Of a DNA stretch of 64,000 nt, positions 9,476 to 21,018 are shown in pieces. Each line of letters begins with the position of its first letter. Position 1 is the stretch's first letter. Made by a program: the position numbers and the translations under genes. The notes under the pieces are model-generated. The model was not told the DNA's origin. It made no database searches and saw only the letters and a list, made by a program, of their open reading frames with translations. This stretch comes from Glycine soja (taxonomy: Eukaryota > Streptophyta > Magnoliopsida > Fabales > Fabaceae), in the NCBI RefSeq assembly GCF_004193775.1, contig NC_041016.1:37473334-37537333 (forward strand), in the 5' to 3' direction.

Positions 9476-10641
9476 TGAAATTCTGATACTGGGGACAGAT
9501 GTCGTACAGGATGTCACGACATCACGCTTCAGAACATGCAGATTATATTTGACAGTGTGTACAGTTTAAACAAATAAATAACACAAGAGAATTGTTAACC
9601 CAGTTCGGTGCAACCTCACCTACATCTGGGGGCTACCAAGCCAGGGAGGAAATCCACTAAAATAGTGTTAGTTCAAGGTCTAACAGCCACTGTTTACAAC
9701 CTTCTCACCTAACCACTACCCGTGCGACCTCTACCTAAGAGCCACTCTTAGATATGAGAAACCCCGCTCACTCCCTCTCAATCACACTCCCGTGTTTACA
9801 AACAAATCAAAGACACACCAGAGATTGCTCTCTGAACAATAGAGATCAACTCTACACACTAGAGATCAACTCTACACACAAGAGATCAACTCTACACACA
9901 AGAGATCAACTCTACACACTCAGGTCCAACACTTGATGTTAGGGTACCATCAAGGTGGCTCACAAAACACTCAAGTCCCACAACTCACAAAACAACTCTT
10001 CAATCCCGGACTTGGTACAGAACTCGTGCAGCCTCCATGATTATATAGCCATGTGCGTTTCTGGGCTGCAACTGCTTGTGCTGGATGAGATCTATCATTT
10101 TCCTGAAAATCTGCACTTAAAGATCTAAAAGATACAGTTTGATCTTTTAGTTTTTATCTTTAATCTTTAATCCCTGAACGAACTCTTCTACTTTGAAATT
10201 CGAACTTTAATTATCTTTTAATTCGTTCCTAAAGATAGATCATCTAATCTCTTGCTAACTGCACAATAATCTGTTAAAGATATAACAGATTTATGTGTCC
10301 AGTATTTTCGGGCAAGATGTCAGGACATCGTATCCGACATCGTGGATCCTGCAGCTTCAATGCTTCATTTGACATTTTATCTTGACTTATGCATTGTGCA
10401 GCAACTCCAGTATTTTCGGGCAGGATGTCAGGACATTGTATCCGACATCGTGGATCCTGCAACTTCAATTCTTCATTTGACATTTTATCTTGCCTTGTGC
10501 ATTGTGCAGCCCGATCTTATTCCTTGACATAACGTTGGACATCATGTGCAGCAACTCCAGCTTTCCTTCATTGTCTAAGTGCTTATGTTTTAACAAAATC
10601 TTAGCCAATCTTTTAAAACTCCGTAGAGCTAAGCACTAACA
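9476..10641 (-). repeat. SIRE-a 5' LTR (1166 bp)
   Basis: Same length and termini as the 3' LTR; one substitution noticed. It is bounded by the PBS on one side and the TSD TTCCT (10642-10646) on the other. Confidence 0.96.
10040..10047 (-). promoter_or_regulatory. TATA box of SIRE-a 5' LTR promoter
   Basis: TATATAAT on the minus strand, about 600 bp inside the LTR. It is the only obvious TATA element in a suitable place. Activity is inferred. Confidence 0.6.
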
Positions 10642-10646
10642 TTCCT

Positions 10647-11045
10647 AAAGAAGCTAAAGCTTAACTACACATACCTCTCTAATAGCTAAGTTCACCTCCT
10701 TGAGATGAGAAGCTAGAGCTTAGCTACACACCCCCTATAATAGCTAAGCTCACCCATATGCCAAAAAAACATGAAAATACAAAAAAAAGTCCCTACTACA
10801 AAGACTACTCAAAATGCCCCGAAATACAAGGCTAAAACCCTATACTACTAGAATGGCCAAAATACAAGGCCCAAACGAAGGAAAAACCTATTCTAATATT
10901 TACAAAGATAAGCGGGCTCATACTTAACCCATGGGCTCGAAATCTACCCTAAGGCTCATGAGAACCCTAGGGCCTTCCCTTGGATCTCTAGCCCAATCTA
11001 CTTGGAGTCTTCTATCCAATGCCCTTGCGGGGTAGGATTGCATCA
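10647..11045 (-). repeat. Element H 3' LTR, proximal part
   Basis: Resumes H sequence after the SIRE-a insertion, including repeats related to those at 848-917 (AAGCTAGAGCTTA...CTAAGCTCACC). The likely LTR start on the minus strand is TGATGCAATCC at 11045, immediately after a purine run (AGGTGGAGGGAA, minus strand of about 11046-11057) that would serve as PPT. The boundary is inferred, since the other LTR of H is not available for comparison. Confidence 0.6.
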
Positions 11046-12720
11046 TTCCCTCCACCTTGGAAAGGATTTGACCTCAAATCCCAAGGTTCTTCATACTCTG
11101 GGCTCCTTCCCTCGACACCTATAAAAAGAACAAAAACATATGTATTAGTGGTGTTTGGTATGTTGAAGTAAGGTAAGGTTTGAAAACCAATTTCCTGGGC
11201 ATCTTCCCATGAAGGAACATGGTTCCTCACCAACTCAATGAGTGGTGCTACAAGTATAGAAAAATATGGGACAAACCTTTTGTAAAAGTTTGTTAAGTCA
11301 TGGAAGCCCCAAATTTTTCTTATACTTGGTGGAGTGGGCCATTCAGGAATGACCTTTATTCTCTTAGGGTTCATGGGAACCCCTTGATCACTATTTGAAA
11401 AATTAAGAAAAGTAACACAATAAAACATACCTTTTCCTGTATTTTCATATTGAATATTCCTACCAAAAAGTATGACAAACCTAAGGTGTCCCATATGAGT
11501 ACCTAAGTTTGTATTGAAACTAAAAATAAGAACAAACCTTCCTAATGGGTCCCTATGTACAGACACCATGAAGATGTTAGGTGCACGAGTGATTTTACAA
11601 AAGAGGGTTGCACCACTCAAAACATTCATCATACCACTTATTTTAGGGACTTGGTGCCTAATAATACCTATTTTGAGCACCAACAAAGCACAAGGATTTA
11701 AGCTCTTGTGAACCAAACCCTCATCCAACAACTTTTTTACTTGAGGAATAAACTCAAGCCCAAGAGGTGTGGCAATGCTAGCAAGTGTCTTTTTACAAAA
11801 GAGAAAATGTGGAGGTTGTCTAAGAGGGAAAGTTTCTTTAATGTTTGTCTTTATTGTAAAATGAGTTTCCTTCTTAGCCAACCTCTTGGAGGAGACACTT
11901 ACCTCCTTACACTTCTCTTTAACCACTAATGGTTGTCCTTCTTCTTGGGGGTAGATTTCTTCACTAGATTCTTCCCCTTTTTCTTCTTCACTTTCGCTAG
12001 AGGAAGGTGAAGTAGTAGCCTTATCTTGGCTACTATAAATGTCTTGGCCCTTCATAATCATGGTTTTTGTGGTGGTGCATTGAGAAGTAATATGTCCTTT
12101 TCCAAGACATTTAAAGCACTTTATAGAGCTAGTTTTCTCTGGCATACTAGCCTTAGGGGCTTGCTTTTCTATTGTCTTCCCCTTATCATCTTTGGGTTTA
12201 GAAGGTGTCACCCCTAAGATGCCTTGACCTTGGTCTTTCTTTGGATAAGAGTGAGAGCCATAAGATTTTGACGTAGACTTCTTTTTAAGTTGTTGCTCTA
12301 CCCTTATTTCCCAAACTAAGTTAGCCTCTACATTGTCCTTCCCATGGAAGTATGGGAGGTTAATGTTAGCCTCTTGAGGCTTTCTTTCCTTTTCTCTTCT
12401 ATGAGATTGAGGTCTAAGATGTGACCTATGCCTTCCTTCGTAATAGTCTCGAAGTTCTTCACTTAGGCTCTTGCAAGAGTTATGACTACTATAGGAGGCA
12501 TGTTTTTCTCTTTTCATTTCTTTCATTATTTGTTTTCTTTCTTCCTCTCTTATTTTCTTTCTTTCATCTTGACTTATTTCTTCCACTCTTTTTTTCCTTT
12601 TTCTTTTCTCTCTTGTTTTTTTTTCCATAACTTGAGGGAACTCAACTCATCTAAGATTCTAGATAAAGGGTCTTTATGACTAGTATCCTCACCATTAACA
12701 CTAGATGAATGATGACTCAT
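11012..12720 (-). pseudogene. Element H gag fused to a catalytically dead Ty3-gypsy RT remnant
   Basis: The main open frame is 11012-12628 (538 aa). It is Lys/Glu-rich at the N-terminus, has a CCHC knuckle (CFKCLGKGHITSQC) near residue 175, an acidic Ser-rich linker, then chromovirus-like RT pieces: a VKKLLDEGLV-type segment and a thumb/connection segment with WPTPPSIRKIWGF and NFYKRFVPYFS. Most of the palm is shrunken and the expected catalytic YxDD segment is replaced by FSFNTNLGT, so it cannot be an active RT. The probable true gag start is the ATG at 12720 (MSHHSSSVNGED), in another frame up to an A9 run at about 12616-12624, suggesting a one-base slip. No protease, RNase H or integrase is present. 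It could be a non-autonomous element helped by a relative. Confidence 0.75.
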
Positions 12721-12886
12721 GTTGGTTCCTAAGTTGTGGTTCTTTCTTGTTGGAGGTTTGAAAACAAAAGGTAAAAGAAACTATGGTTGAAACTAGCCAA
12801 AATAAACACTAAAAGAGGTGTGAAAGATAAGGTAAAAAAACTAATTGGTAAACGGAAAGCTATCTAGGCGGTTTGACAATGGAAGG
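12721..12886 (-). other. Element H 5' leader remnant, cut by element A
   Basis: No gene and no recognisable PBS. H sequence stops at GAAGG (12882-12886), directly abutting the TG end of A's 5' LTR. H's 5' LTR is not seen and may lie beyond the window on the far side of A. Confidence 0.5.
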
Positions 12887-12982
12887 TGTCATACCCTAAT
12901 TTCGTTCGGGGACTATTGTTTGATGGAATGCAACCTTTGGTTGACCGCTTCGAGGTACTTGGCACCCTTTGTTGCACAATAT

Positions 12983-13235
12983 GTGAAGTTCTGAGACATG
13001 CCAGAAATCAAAAGGAAGCATTGTTACGCAATCCGTGAAATTCTGTAACATGTCGGAAATCAAAAGGAAGTATTGTTACGCAATCCGTGAGTTTCCGTAA
13101 CATTCCGAAAGCTAAAAAAGGAGTAATTACATGACCCGTAAGGTTCTGTAACCTTACGGAAAGAAAACAAGTATCATTATGAAATTCGTAAAGTTTCGTA
13201 ACGTTACGGAAAGAAAATCACCAAAAAAAGCAAAT
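12983..13235 (+). repeat. About 51-bp tandem repeat x5 in U3 of A, with CCGTAAC/GTTACGG dyads
   Basis: Diverged units start at 12983, 13035, 13087, 13138 and 13188 (periods 52, 52, 51, 50). Each holds a core resembling TTCCGTAACATTACGGAAA, a dyad best kept in the last units. Counterparts occur in the LTRs of B (about 54560-54820) and C (about 57420-57660). Confidence 0.8.
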
Positions 13236-13300
13236 GGGGGTGTATTTAGTAAAAAAGGGGGTGCAAATAGCAACCAGACTCACTTGGGCCTTCCAGGATG

Positions 13301-13391
13301 TTCCTCCAGAAGGCGGTTGCTTTTGGAGGAAGCAACCTGGCTCGCTTGGGCGAGCTGGGTGGCAAGCTCCTCCCCTATTTTCCTATAAATA
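13301..13391 (+). promoter_or_regulatory. LTR promoter of A: hairpin, palindrome and TATA box
   Basis: A 12-bp stem TTCCTCCAGAAG (loop GCGGTTG, one mismatch here) occupies 13301-13331. The palindrome GCTCGCTTGGGCGAGC follows at 13340-13355 and TATAAATA at 13384-13391. The same three-part layout is present in B and C. Confidence 0.65.
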
Positions 13392-14514
13392 GAGGGAGGA
13401 GTGAAGAAGAAAGGGGTTCGGCCCTTCTAGTACTTTGTAATCACTTAAAATTAGTGAGAAAAATTGTTTCCGTGAAGAAAATCCAAGCTGAGGAACTTCC
13501 ATAACGTTTTTGTAACGTTTTCGTGGGTGATTTCGCGAAGATTTTCAACTGTTCTTCGTCGTTCGTCGTTCGTCGTTCGTTCTTTGTCGTTCTTCGGTCT
13601 TCAACCGGTAAGTTCCCGAAATCGAACTTTTTAATTCATTCTATGTACCCTTGGTGGTCCCCATTTGTTTCGCGTACTTTAATTCTCGTTTCATTTACTT
13701 TCCGTACCCCCTTTTGACGTGCTTCAGTCATTTACTTAAGTCATTTTCTCGCCTAATCAAAAAATAAAATAAATTTCCACCGATCATTTGAATTGTAATA
13801 TCCGTTAATTTCTGTTAAAATGAATTCCGATCAGTCGGTCATGCCGTAACCACGTTGGAAACCAAAAAGAGGTAAAATAATAATATAATAATCAAAAAAT
13901 ATCTTTTAGTAAAATAAACCAAAAAAATCAATCGGACGTTTCTCTTTGGGATTTCTCTTTCTTAATTGAATTGACTAATAACTAAAGTGAAACTAAGGCT
14001 AAAATCAACTTGCAAAGTCAAGGTCGTCCGCAAAAAATCACTAAAAGGGATTTTAAGGTTCGATACCTCAGTTTTTCTCACCAAGTAAAAATGTATCATT
14101 TTAAGGTCCAACGCCTTAAAAGACCACGTTCCAAGTAAAAAGAATCGCTTGATTCGCCCTTTAGAAAGAACTACGTAGGTCTGATTTCCTCTTTGATGGA
14201 GGGTACGTAGGAGCAAGAGCTCCGCTTTTGTCGACCTCAAAAATAAAAAAGAAATAAAAGTTTAGGTACACAATTTCACACAATTCTAAAATTAAGTTTG
14301 TTGTCCTTTGGGACAAACGTGAGAGGTGCTAATACCTTCCTCAAACGTAAATACAACTACCGAATCTGGAATATTCTTCATGACCGGTTTCCTTCGGTTT
14401 TTCCGACGTTTTCCACAAATAAACGTTGGTGGCGACTCCGCGCATTTTCCTCCTTTGGAAGACGCACCCGTGAGCCTCGCCTCGCTCGCCCGCAAAAGGG
14501 TAGGTTGCGACAGT

Positions 14515-14533
14515 TAGCGACTCCACTGGGGAC
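14515..14533 (+). promoter_or_regulatory. Primer binding site of A (one mutation)
   Basis: Reads TAGCGACTCCACTGGGGAC; B and C have TGGCGACTCCACTGGGGAC at the same position, two bases after the LTR. The complement ends in CCA, as a tRNA 3' end would. Ogre elements are recalled to use an arginine tRNA, and the deduced acceptor stem is compatible; a tRNA comparison was not possible. Confidence 0.75.
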
Positions 14534-15226
14534 TGTTTTTGTGAGTTAGGCCTATTTTAGGAAATTGTGGAATTGTGAAACTTTGTGTGTGCATTTTTTT
14601 TTGAATTGTGTAAATATAATAAAGGCTGTCTTTTCCACATTTTTACACTGCATTCTAAGCACCCATGGGTTTGAGTAAAAAAGGGGCCCTATACCCGGGT
14701 CCTTGGGAATTTAAGGAGTGGAGGTGAATCTATGGTCATGCTAGGTCTCCGACTTGCTTGATAATAGTGAAACCTCGTCTAGAGCTTTCTCTCTTTATAA
14801 TGTGTTGTCGTTGGTATTCCGTACCGCCGCAATATTATTATCTTGAGTGATGATACCTCTAGAAAACAGCCATGTGAGATATGGATCGTTGGGAGTAGTT
14901 ATTAGAGACCCCTAGATATTATCCTATAGGTCCCCAAATAGGGGCATGGAGCAAACACGCTCTGTGCCATTTGTTCTCATGCATTCTTCTGCAAATAGCA
15001 CATAAATTGTAGTTTTGCTGTATAGCTAGTGATATTTTGTCTCTCTAGAGTAATGCGTCACTTTTTAATACATACGTTGGGGCGCCGCAATGCCTAGAAC
15101 ATAGTATTAAAAAGATGGATCTTTTTCGATCTCGTATATGTAAATTACCCCTTGTTTTTCTTTTCGTTTCATGCATGCGCATTGCATCATTCATATCGGA
15201 GCCTTGATTCACCCCTTTTTAGGTAA
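14534..15226 (+). other. 5' leader of A between PBS and ORF1
   Basis: About 690 bp with no ORF. It is conserved with the leaders of B and C (shared GGGCCCTATACCCGGGT and TAGGTCTCCGACTTGCTTGA blocks), so it is part of the element. It ends in a pyrimidine-AG sequence just before the ORF1 ATG. Confidence 0.7.
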
Positions 15227-17094
15227 ATGATGGGGACAAATCAAAACGGAAAAAGATTCTATCAAGTCAAGATTAAGGGCCTAGATGTCACCAGCCTTAA
15301 GGAGTTGGGACGGTTGATGGGACCCCTCCAAAGGCAAGCCTTCTGCAAAGTGTATGGAAAGATTTTAGATTTGACCACAGCGGAGGTATTTACGGAAGCC
15401 GTTGTATCTCTCGCCCAATACTATTACCAGCCGTTGAGATGCTTCACGTTTGGGGACTTCCAAATAGTACCGACTGTTGAAGAATTTGAGGAGATATTAG
15501 GATGCCCTCTTGGGGGAAGAAAACCATATCTTTTCTCCGGGTTTCTTCCCTCTTTGTGCAAGATTGCAGCTGTGGTCGGAGATTCGGCGAGAGAGTTGGA
15601 TCGTATGAAGCAAACTCGAAACGGCGTAGTGGGCCTACCACGGAAATACTTGGAAGGCAAGGCAAGGGATATGGCGAGTCAAGAAGAGTGGGTCCCATGT
15701 ACGGATATACTAGCTTTGATAATCTTTGGGGTTGTCCTCTTTCCGAACGTGGACGATTTGGTGGACCTAGCCGCAATTGATGCTTTCCTTGCATATCACC
15801 ATAGCAAGGAGAGCCCGATGGTAGCTATCTTGGCAAACTTATTTGATACATTTGACCGAAGGTGCGAGAAGAACAGTGCACGGATTGTCTGTTGTTTACC
15901 CGCTCTTTGTGTGTGGTTGGTTTCGCACCTATTCCAACAAGACATAAGGCACCGTGTCCGCTCCAAAGTTATCGCTCGTGCATCGAAAAGAAAAGAGTAG
16001 ATTGGGACCAATACTTGGCTGGGATAGGAGGCAGAACAATCAACTGGTTTCCTCAATGGAAGGAAGGAAAGGAGAGAGTTCTCTTCTCATGTGGGGACCA
16101 CCCAAACGTTCCGTTGGTAGGGATGAGGGGTTGTATTAACTACAATCCCACTATTGCTATAAGACAGTTAGGGTACCCCATGAGGGGAGCACCGACGGAA
16201 GAAAGGCTCTCGCCTTTCCTTGTGAGAGATTTTGGCGCGCAAAGTTTCAAGATTGTACAAAGAGTCCACAAGGCGTGGGAAAGCCCGTTAAGGAAAGATA
16301 AAGAACTTAGGGGCATCCGTAATGGCATCATCGGTGGTTATCATGAAGGGCTAAAAGTTCATACACGAGGGTTAGAGTGGCTCTCCAAGTTGAAAATTAT
16401 CAACGAGGAGAACTTCGAAGCTCTGGAAGAGGATGAAGAAGTCCAAGCTCTAAAATCAGAGCTAGGAAAGGCAAGACTCGCCAAAGAAAAATTCAAGTTA
16501 GTCGCTACAGACATCCGAAAAGAGTGTGCCGAATTAAGAGAGGAAAATGCGGCTACCGCAAGAGCCCTCGAACGAGAAACCAAGAGGGCTCGCAAGGAAG
16601 AGCATGGCCGAGATAAATTCCGAGGAGCTTTGTGGGGCAGCAACAATGAGCTCAAGCTCAGGAGAGAGGAAAGAGACCAGTCACGAGTACATGGCATGGT
16701 CTTAAAGGAGGAGTTAGCTGCTTGCTCAAGATCCAAGAGGAGTTTGGCCCAACACTTAGAAGGCACGGAGCAAAGCATGCTAGCTATAATAGGGCAGTAC
16801 AAAGAAGAGTTAAACCAGTCTTTGATCCATGAACAAAAACTAGTAGAGGACTTCACACAAGCGTACGCTGAGAAGGAAGCAAGAGGGAGAGTGATTGATG
16901 CATTGCATCAAGAAGCGACCATGTGGATGGATAGGTTTGCCTTGACCTTAAATGGGAGTCAAGACCTCCCGCGACTACTAGCCAAAGAAAAGGCCATCAC
17001 TGAAGTGTGTTCAGCCCCAGAGGAAATTCACGGGCTAATCAATTACTGTCAACACATGATAGATTTAATGGCCCATATAATTAGAAACCATTAG
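15227..17094 (+). pseudogene. Ogre-type ORF1 of A, one frameshift
   Basis: Homologous throughout to the intact 621-aa ORF1 of B. The first frame (257 aa) ends at 16000 because of a one-base deletion near 15952; the second frame carries on to the stop at 17094. The N-terminal part has RCFTFGDFQIVPT followed by ILGCPLGG; the C-terminal part is a long coiled coil rich in Lys/Glu/Arg. The function of ORF1 in Ogre elements is unknown; it matches the kind of protein databases label as a plant domain of unknown function. Confidence 0.85.
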
Positions 17095-17113
17095 TTTCTG
17101 TTGTAACACTTTT

Positions 17114-17276
17114 GTATGATCTTGGCTAGATAAAAGCTTTTGTTCCTTTTTATAAAAAGAGAAGTTCTGAAACTCATCACGTTGTCTAAAAAGGCCTTGA
17201 GGTGGATCCAAGTCTCTGATCATTCATTAGCATATTCATGTTTTGGTGGCATACTCACCATTGTTTGTTTCTTTAG
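17114..17276 (+). other. Possible intron between ORF1 and gag of A
   Basis: A GTATGA donor-like site at 17114 and a strong acceptor TTGTTTCTTTAG ending at 17276 bracket 163 bp. B has equivalents 168 bp apart (50515 to 50348). Splicing would shorten the spacer but not fuse ORF1 to gag, because the ORF1 stop lies upstream of the donor. Confidence 0.3.
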
Positions 17277-17337
17277 GGAACTCACCATAACTAAAAAAGC
17301 GCAAAGGCATCCCTATAACACCCGATCCAGAAATAAG

Positions 17338-20300
17338 ATGGATAACGAAGAAGGAGTGCAAGAACAGATGAAGGCTGACCTATCGGCCTTAAAATATCAG
17401 ATGGCTTCTATCACGGAGGCCATGCTAAAACTTCAAAAAACTATAGAAGATAATGCTACGACAGCCGCTTCCAATACAGCTAGGGAAGCGGAACCGGTGC
17501 TACAGCCCGCAATAAACTTAGGCCGAGACAGAAATGCGACGGGTTTTAATCGAAGGTATAGCCCTCAAGCCTACCCTTATGGTTTGCCTCCAGACTTCAC
17601 TCCCCATACCGTTCCTGCCGATTTGAGCCAAGCCCCTACCTTCGAGGGGCAGCTCCCTCCTCATGCCGACTATCCTCTGCAAGAAGATGATGAAGGAGAT
17701 GCCCATTTAGGCCCTCTACTTCCCCTCAAGGAACCAGCCCCCCATGAGTTGCCTCAACCAAACATAGTCCGCCACGTCCCGTCTCCATCTGCACCCGTTA
17801 AGGAACTCGCTCCCTTTGCAAAAGACAAGGGAAAGATTGATCTACTTGAAGAGAGGCTGAGAGCGGTAGAAGGCCTCGACAACTATCTGTTCTCGGATTT
17901 AGCAGATCTGTGTCTGGTACCTGACATCATCATTACTCCCAAGATTAAAGTACCAGACTTTGATAAATACAAGGGGACGACGTGTCCAAAGAGTCATCAT
18001 CGGATGTATAGCCGAAGGATGGGGGCATATTGTATGGACGAAAAGCTGTTAATGCACTTCTTTCAAGACAGCTTAGTCAGAGCAGCTGTGGCGTGGTACA
18101 CCAATCTGGAAGCTTCTCAGATCCGGTCATGGAAAGACTTGGCAATTGCCTTCATTAGGCAGTACCAATACAACATGGATATGGCTCCTAATCGGAACCA
18201 ACTTCAGAGCATGACCAAGTGGGAACATGAGTCCATTAAAGAGTATGCTCAAAGGTGGAGAGACCTTGCAGCCCAAGTCATCCCATCTATGACGGAGAGG
18301 GAAATGATCACGATTATGGTAGATACGTTGCCTACGTTCTACTACGAGAAGCTGATAGGATATATGCCGGCTAACTTTGCAGACCTCGTCTTCACCGGAG
18401 AAAGAATCGAGTCCGGACTGAGGAAAGGCAAGTTTGAATATGCCTCCAACGCTGCCCCCAACAACAATAGAAGAGCCCCAGTGGTGGGCACACAGAAAAA
18501 GGAAGGAGATACCCACGCAGTCACCACCGCTCCAACATGGATGAAAACACCCCAAAACGCCCAAAACTCATACCAACACAACCACCCGAACTTTTCGATT
18601 CGAGTCGGAAGTTCCCTCCCAACTCAAGTGGAAGGGCTTTCCGCAACAGAAAAAGCGACTGCCCAACACACAGCTCCAGCCATTCCCCGGCCAGCCAATA
18701 ATACAACTCCTGGCGCGAGCTATAACAATGCACGACACCCCCCAAAAGACGAGTTCTCTCCTGTTCCCATGGCGTATTCCGAGTTGTGGCCCTCATTATT
18801 GGAAAATCATTTGGTGGTGGCCATTCCCAGGAAGGTCTTCCAACCACCATACCCCAAGTGGTACAACTCAAATGCCACATGCGCATACCATAGTGGAGTC
18901 CCCGGACACAACATTGACTCTTGCCTGCCATTCAAGTATAAGGTGCAACACCTAATAAATGTCGGCTGGCTATCATTTCAAGAAGAGGGCCCCAACTTTA
19001 AAACCAATCCACTAGCCAGTCATGGAGGGGCTAGCGTAAACGCCATCGAAAAGGATAGGCCGTCAGGGTCAAAGAGATTTGAAGATGTGGCTACGTCTAG
19101 ACGATTCATCTACCAGTCGCTGCAGGCAGCATGCATGGTCTCTCGTGGCGGAGACGAAAGTGACGAATGTCTGTGTCATCTCGGGGAATCACACGACATG
19201 GAAACCTGCCCCACGGTGGAAGAGTTACTTCAACGGCTCATGGACTGGGGGTAGCTCGAAGTGTCCGAGGGAGATAGGGAAGAATCGCAGATTTGCATGC
19301 AATAAGCAGAAAGGAAGATTCCCCCAACCCCCAAAGCCCTAGTAATATGTTTCACTAGGAATGTGACCGGCTCCGGGTCCAAGTACCCCCCGACAGTACC
19401 CAAGCCAACATCGTTTTCCTATCAAAGCAATAAGGTTGTTCCATGGAAGTATACCCCTCCCGCTTTTGGAGAAAGGGTTGCAACCGAGGTTGACTCCTTG
19501 TCAGCCAAGGTGACCAACATTACCGGCCTTAGCGGCGTAACCCGTAGTGGCCGAGTGTTCGCTCCCCCTCACTCGGCGGAATTGCCCTCCAAGGGGAAAG
19601 CACCCATGATCTAAGAGCCTGCAGACGAGGCCACCCCCTCAAAAGAAGTGGATCCCTCGGTGGTAAAAGGAGTTGAAAAGAAAGAAGGTCTTCAAGGAAA
19701 GGCGGTGACCTTGGAAGAGGCTCATGTGTTTCTTTTTCTCATCCAACAAAGCGAGTTTAAAGTAGTTGAGCAACTGAATAAAACTCCGGTAAGGATCTCT
19801 TTGCTCGAACTACTCATAAACTCTGAGCCTCATCATGCACTATTGGTAAAGGTCCTCAACAAAGCTCACGTAGCACACGACATCTCAGTCGAGGGTTTTG
19901 AAGGCATTGTTAATCATATAACTACCAATAACTATATCGCGTTCATGGAAGAAGAGATTCCCGTCGATGGGAGAGGGCACAACAAAGATCTACATGTGTC
20001 TGTCAGATGCATGGATCATGTCGTCGCTAAGGTGCTCATCGACAATGGTTCAAGTTTAAATGTGATGCCAAAGACCACCTTGGAGAAACTTCCTTTTAAT
20101 GAGTCGCGTCTAAAGCCAAGTTCGATGGTAGTATGAGCCTTTGACGGTAGTTGGCGGGAGGTGATGGGGGAAATTGGCATCCCCATTTAGATAGGCCCCC
20201 ACACTTGCAATGTGGTTTTTCAAGTGATGGACATAAATCCCGCCTACAGCTGCCTTTTGGGGAGACCCTGGATTCACGCGCTAGGAGTGGTCCCTTCGAC

Positions 20301-20874
20301 GCTTCACCAAAAATTGAAATTCGCGGTTGGTGGACTCTTGGTGATAGTGTCATGCGAAGAAGATGTGTTAGTGAGATGCCCCTCCTCCGCACCATATGTA
20401 GAAGCAGCGGAAGAATCATTGGAAATAGCTTTCCAATCCTTCGAGGTGGTGAGCTGTGCCTCTGTGGAAACGAGTCCGTTGCTACCTTGTCTCTCTAATG
20501 CGGCCCTAATGGTGGCACGGGTAATGCTTAGGCACGGTTATGAGCCCGGAATGGGTCTGGGCAAGGACATCCACGAGAATGCCGATGTGGTCGACATTAG
20601 GGGTAACCCGTACAAATATGGGTTGGGGTATGAACCCGGGAAACTAGGAAGAAGGAATGTGCCGTCAAGACTCCGGGCAGATAGTGCATGGCCCGGCCAT
20701 GTTAGCCAGTGTTTCACTAGTGCAGGGATAATGTTTGAGGAAGAGGTGGCGACAATAGGAGAGGAGTCTCCACAAAATCCGCCAAGTTTTGTACAACCGT
20801 GCCATCCCAATTCCCAAGTGGGGAACTGGCGTGTGATGAGCCAGTCGGAAGTCTATATCGCAGATTCAATGTAA
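17338..20874 (+). pseudogene. Gag-protease of A (Ogre type), several in-frame stops
   Basis: Aligns along its length with the intact 1179-aa gag-pro of B. Recognisable parts: retrotransposon gag domain (FDKYKGTTCPK to FTGERIESGL), two zinc-knuckle-like motifs (CAYHSGVPGHNIDSC and CLCHLGESHDMETC), retropepsin with IDNGSSLNVMP in place of the usual DTG/DSG, and a G-patch-like stretch ([11 protein letters not shown]). Stops occur at 19252, near 19302, near 19612, 20134 and near 20188. Several replace codons that are CGA or CAG in B. The reading frame also runs upstream of the ATG (HPYNTRS), as in B, so the real start may be earlier. The last codons overlap the intron donor. Confidence 0.85.
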
Positions 20875-21018
20875 TTAGAGGCTATAGATTCCTTTCTCTT
20901 TTGTTTTGTGAAATCTACGTTATTAAATAACAAAGAGATCGTGTTTCATCTGTTCTTGCGATCCCACCTTTCCTCATATCATTTTGCATGTTTTTGTTTT
21001 TTGTCTTGAATGGTATAG
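20871..21018 (+). other. Predicted 148-bp intron between protease and RT of A
   Basis: The terminal ATG TAA of gag-pro contains the donor (AT|GTAATT). The acceptor is GGTATAG ending at 21018, after a T-rich tract. Splicing joins AT to ATGTGAG, removes the stop and keeps the pol frame. Element B gives the same phase independently. An intron at this place is a known Ogre feature. Confidence 0.75.

Larger units (their letters stand above)
923..10641 (-). mobile_element. SIRE-a: complete Sirevirus (Ty1-copia) LTR retrotransposon, SIRE1-like
   Basis: A complete 9719-bp copia element on the minus strand. Its two 1166-bp LTRs start TG and end CA, with a flanking TSD TTCCT at 918-922 and 10642-10646. 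Order on the minus strand: 5' LTR, PBS complementary to initiator-Met tRNA, gag-pol, leaky UAG, envelope-like ORF, 3' UTR with multiple polypurine tracts, PPT, 3' LTR. All frames are open. The only LTR difference I noticed is one A/G change (about 1515 versus 10068), so insertion is very recent. Copia order (integrase before RT) plus an envelope-like ORF fits the Sirevirus lineage, whose soybean member is SIRE1. It lies inside the LTR of element H. Confidence 0.95.
12887..14512 (+). repeat. Element A 5' LTR (1626 bp)
   Basis: Begins TGTCATACCCTAATTTCG and ends GGGTAGGTTGCGACA, the same termini as the LTRs of B and C. It contains a 51-bp tandem array, a hairpin, a palindromic box and a TATA box, described separately. 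Preceding bases GAAGG would be its target duplication; the partner is outside the window. Confidence 0.92.

Noticed and set aside
13179..13717. Short plus-strand ORFs in A's 5' LTR
   Set aside because: They overlap promoter repeats and are not conserved as frames in B or C.
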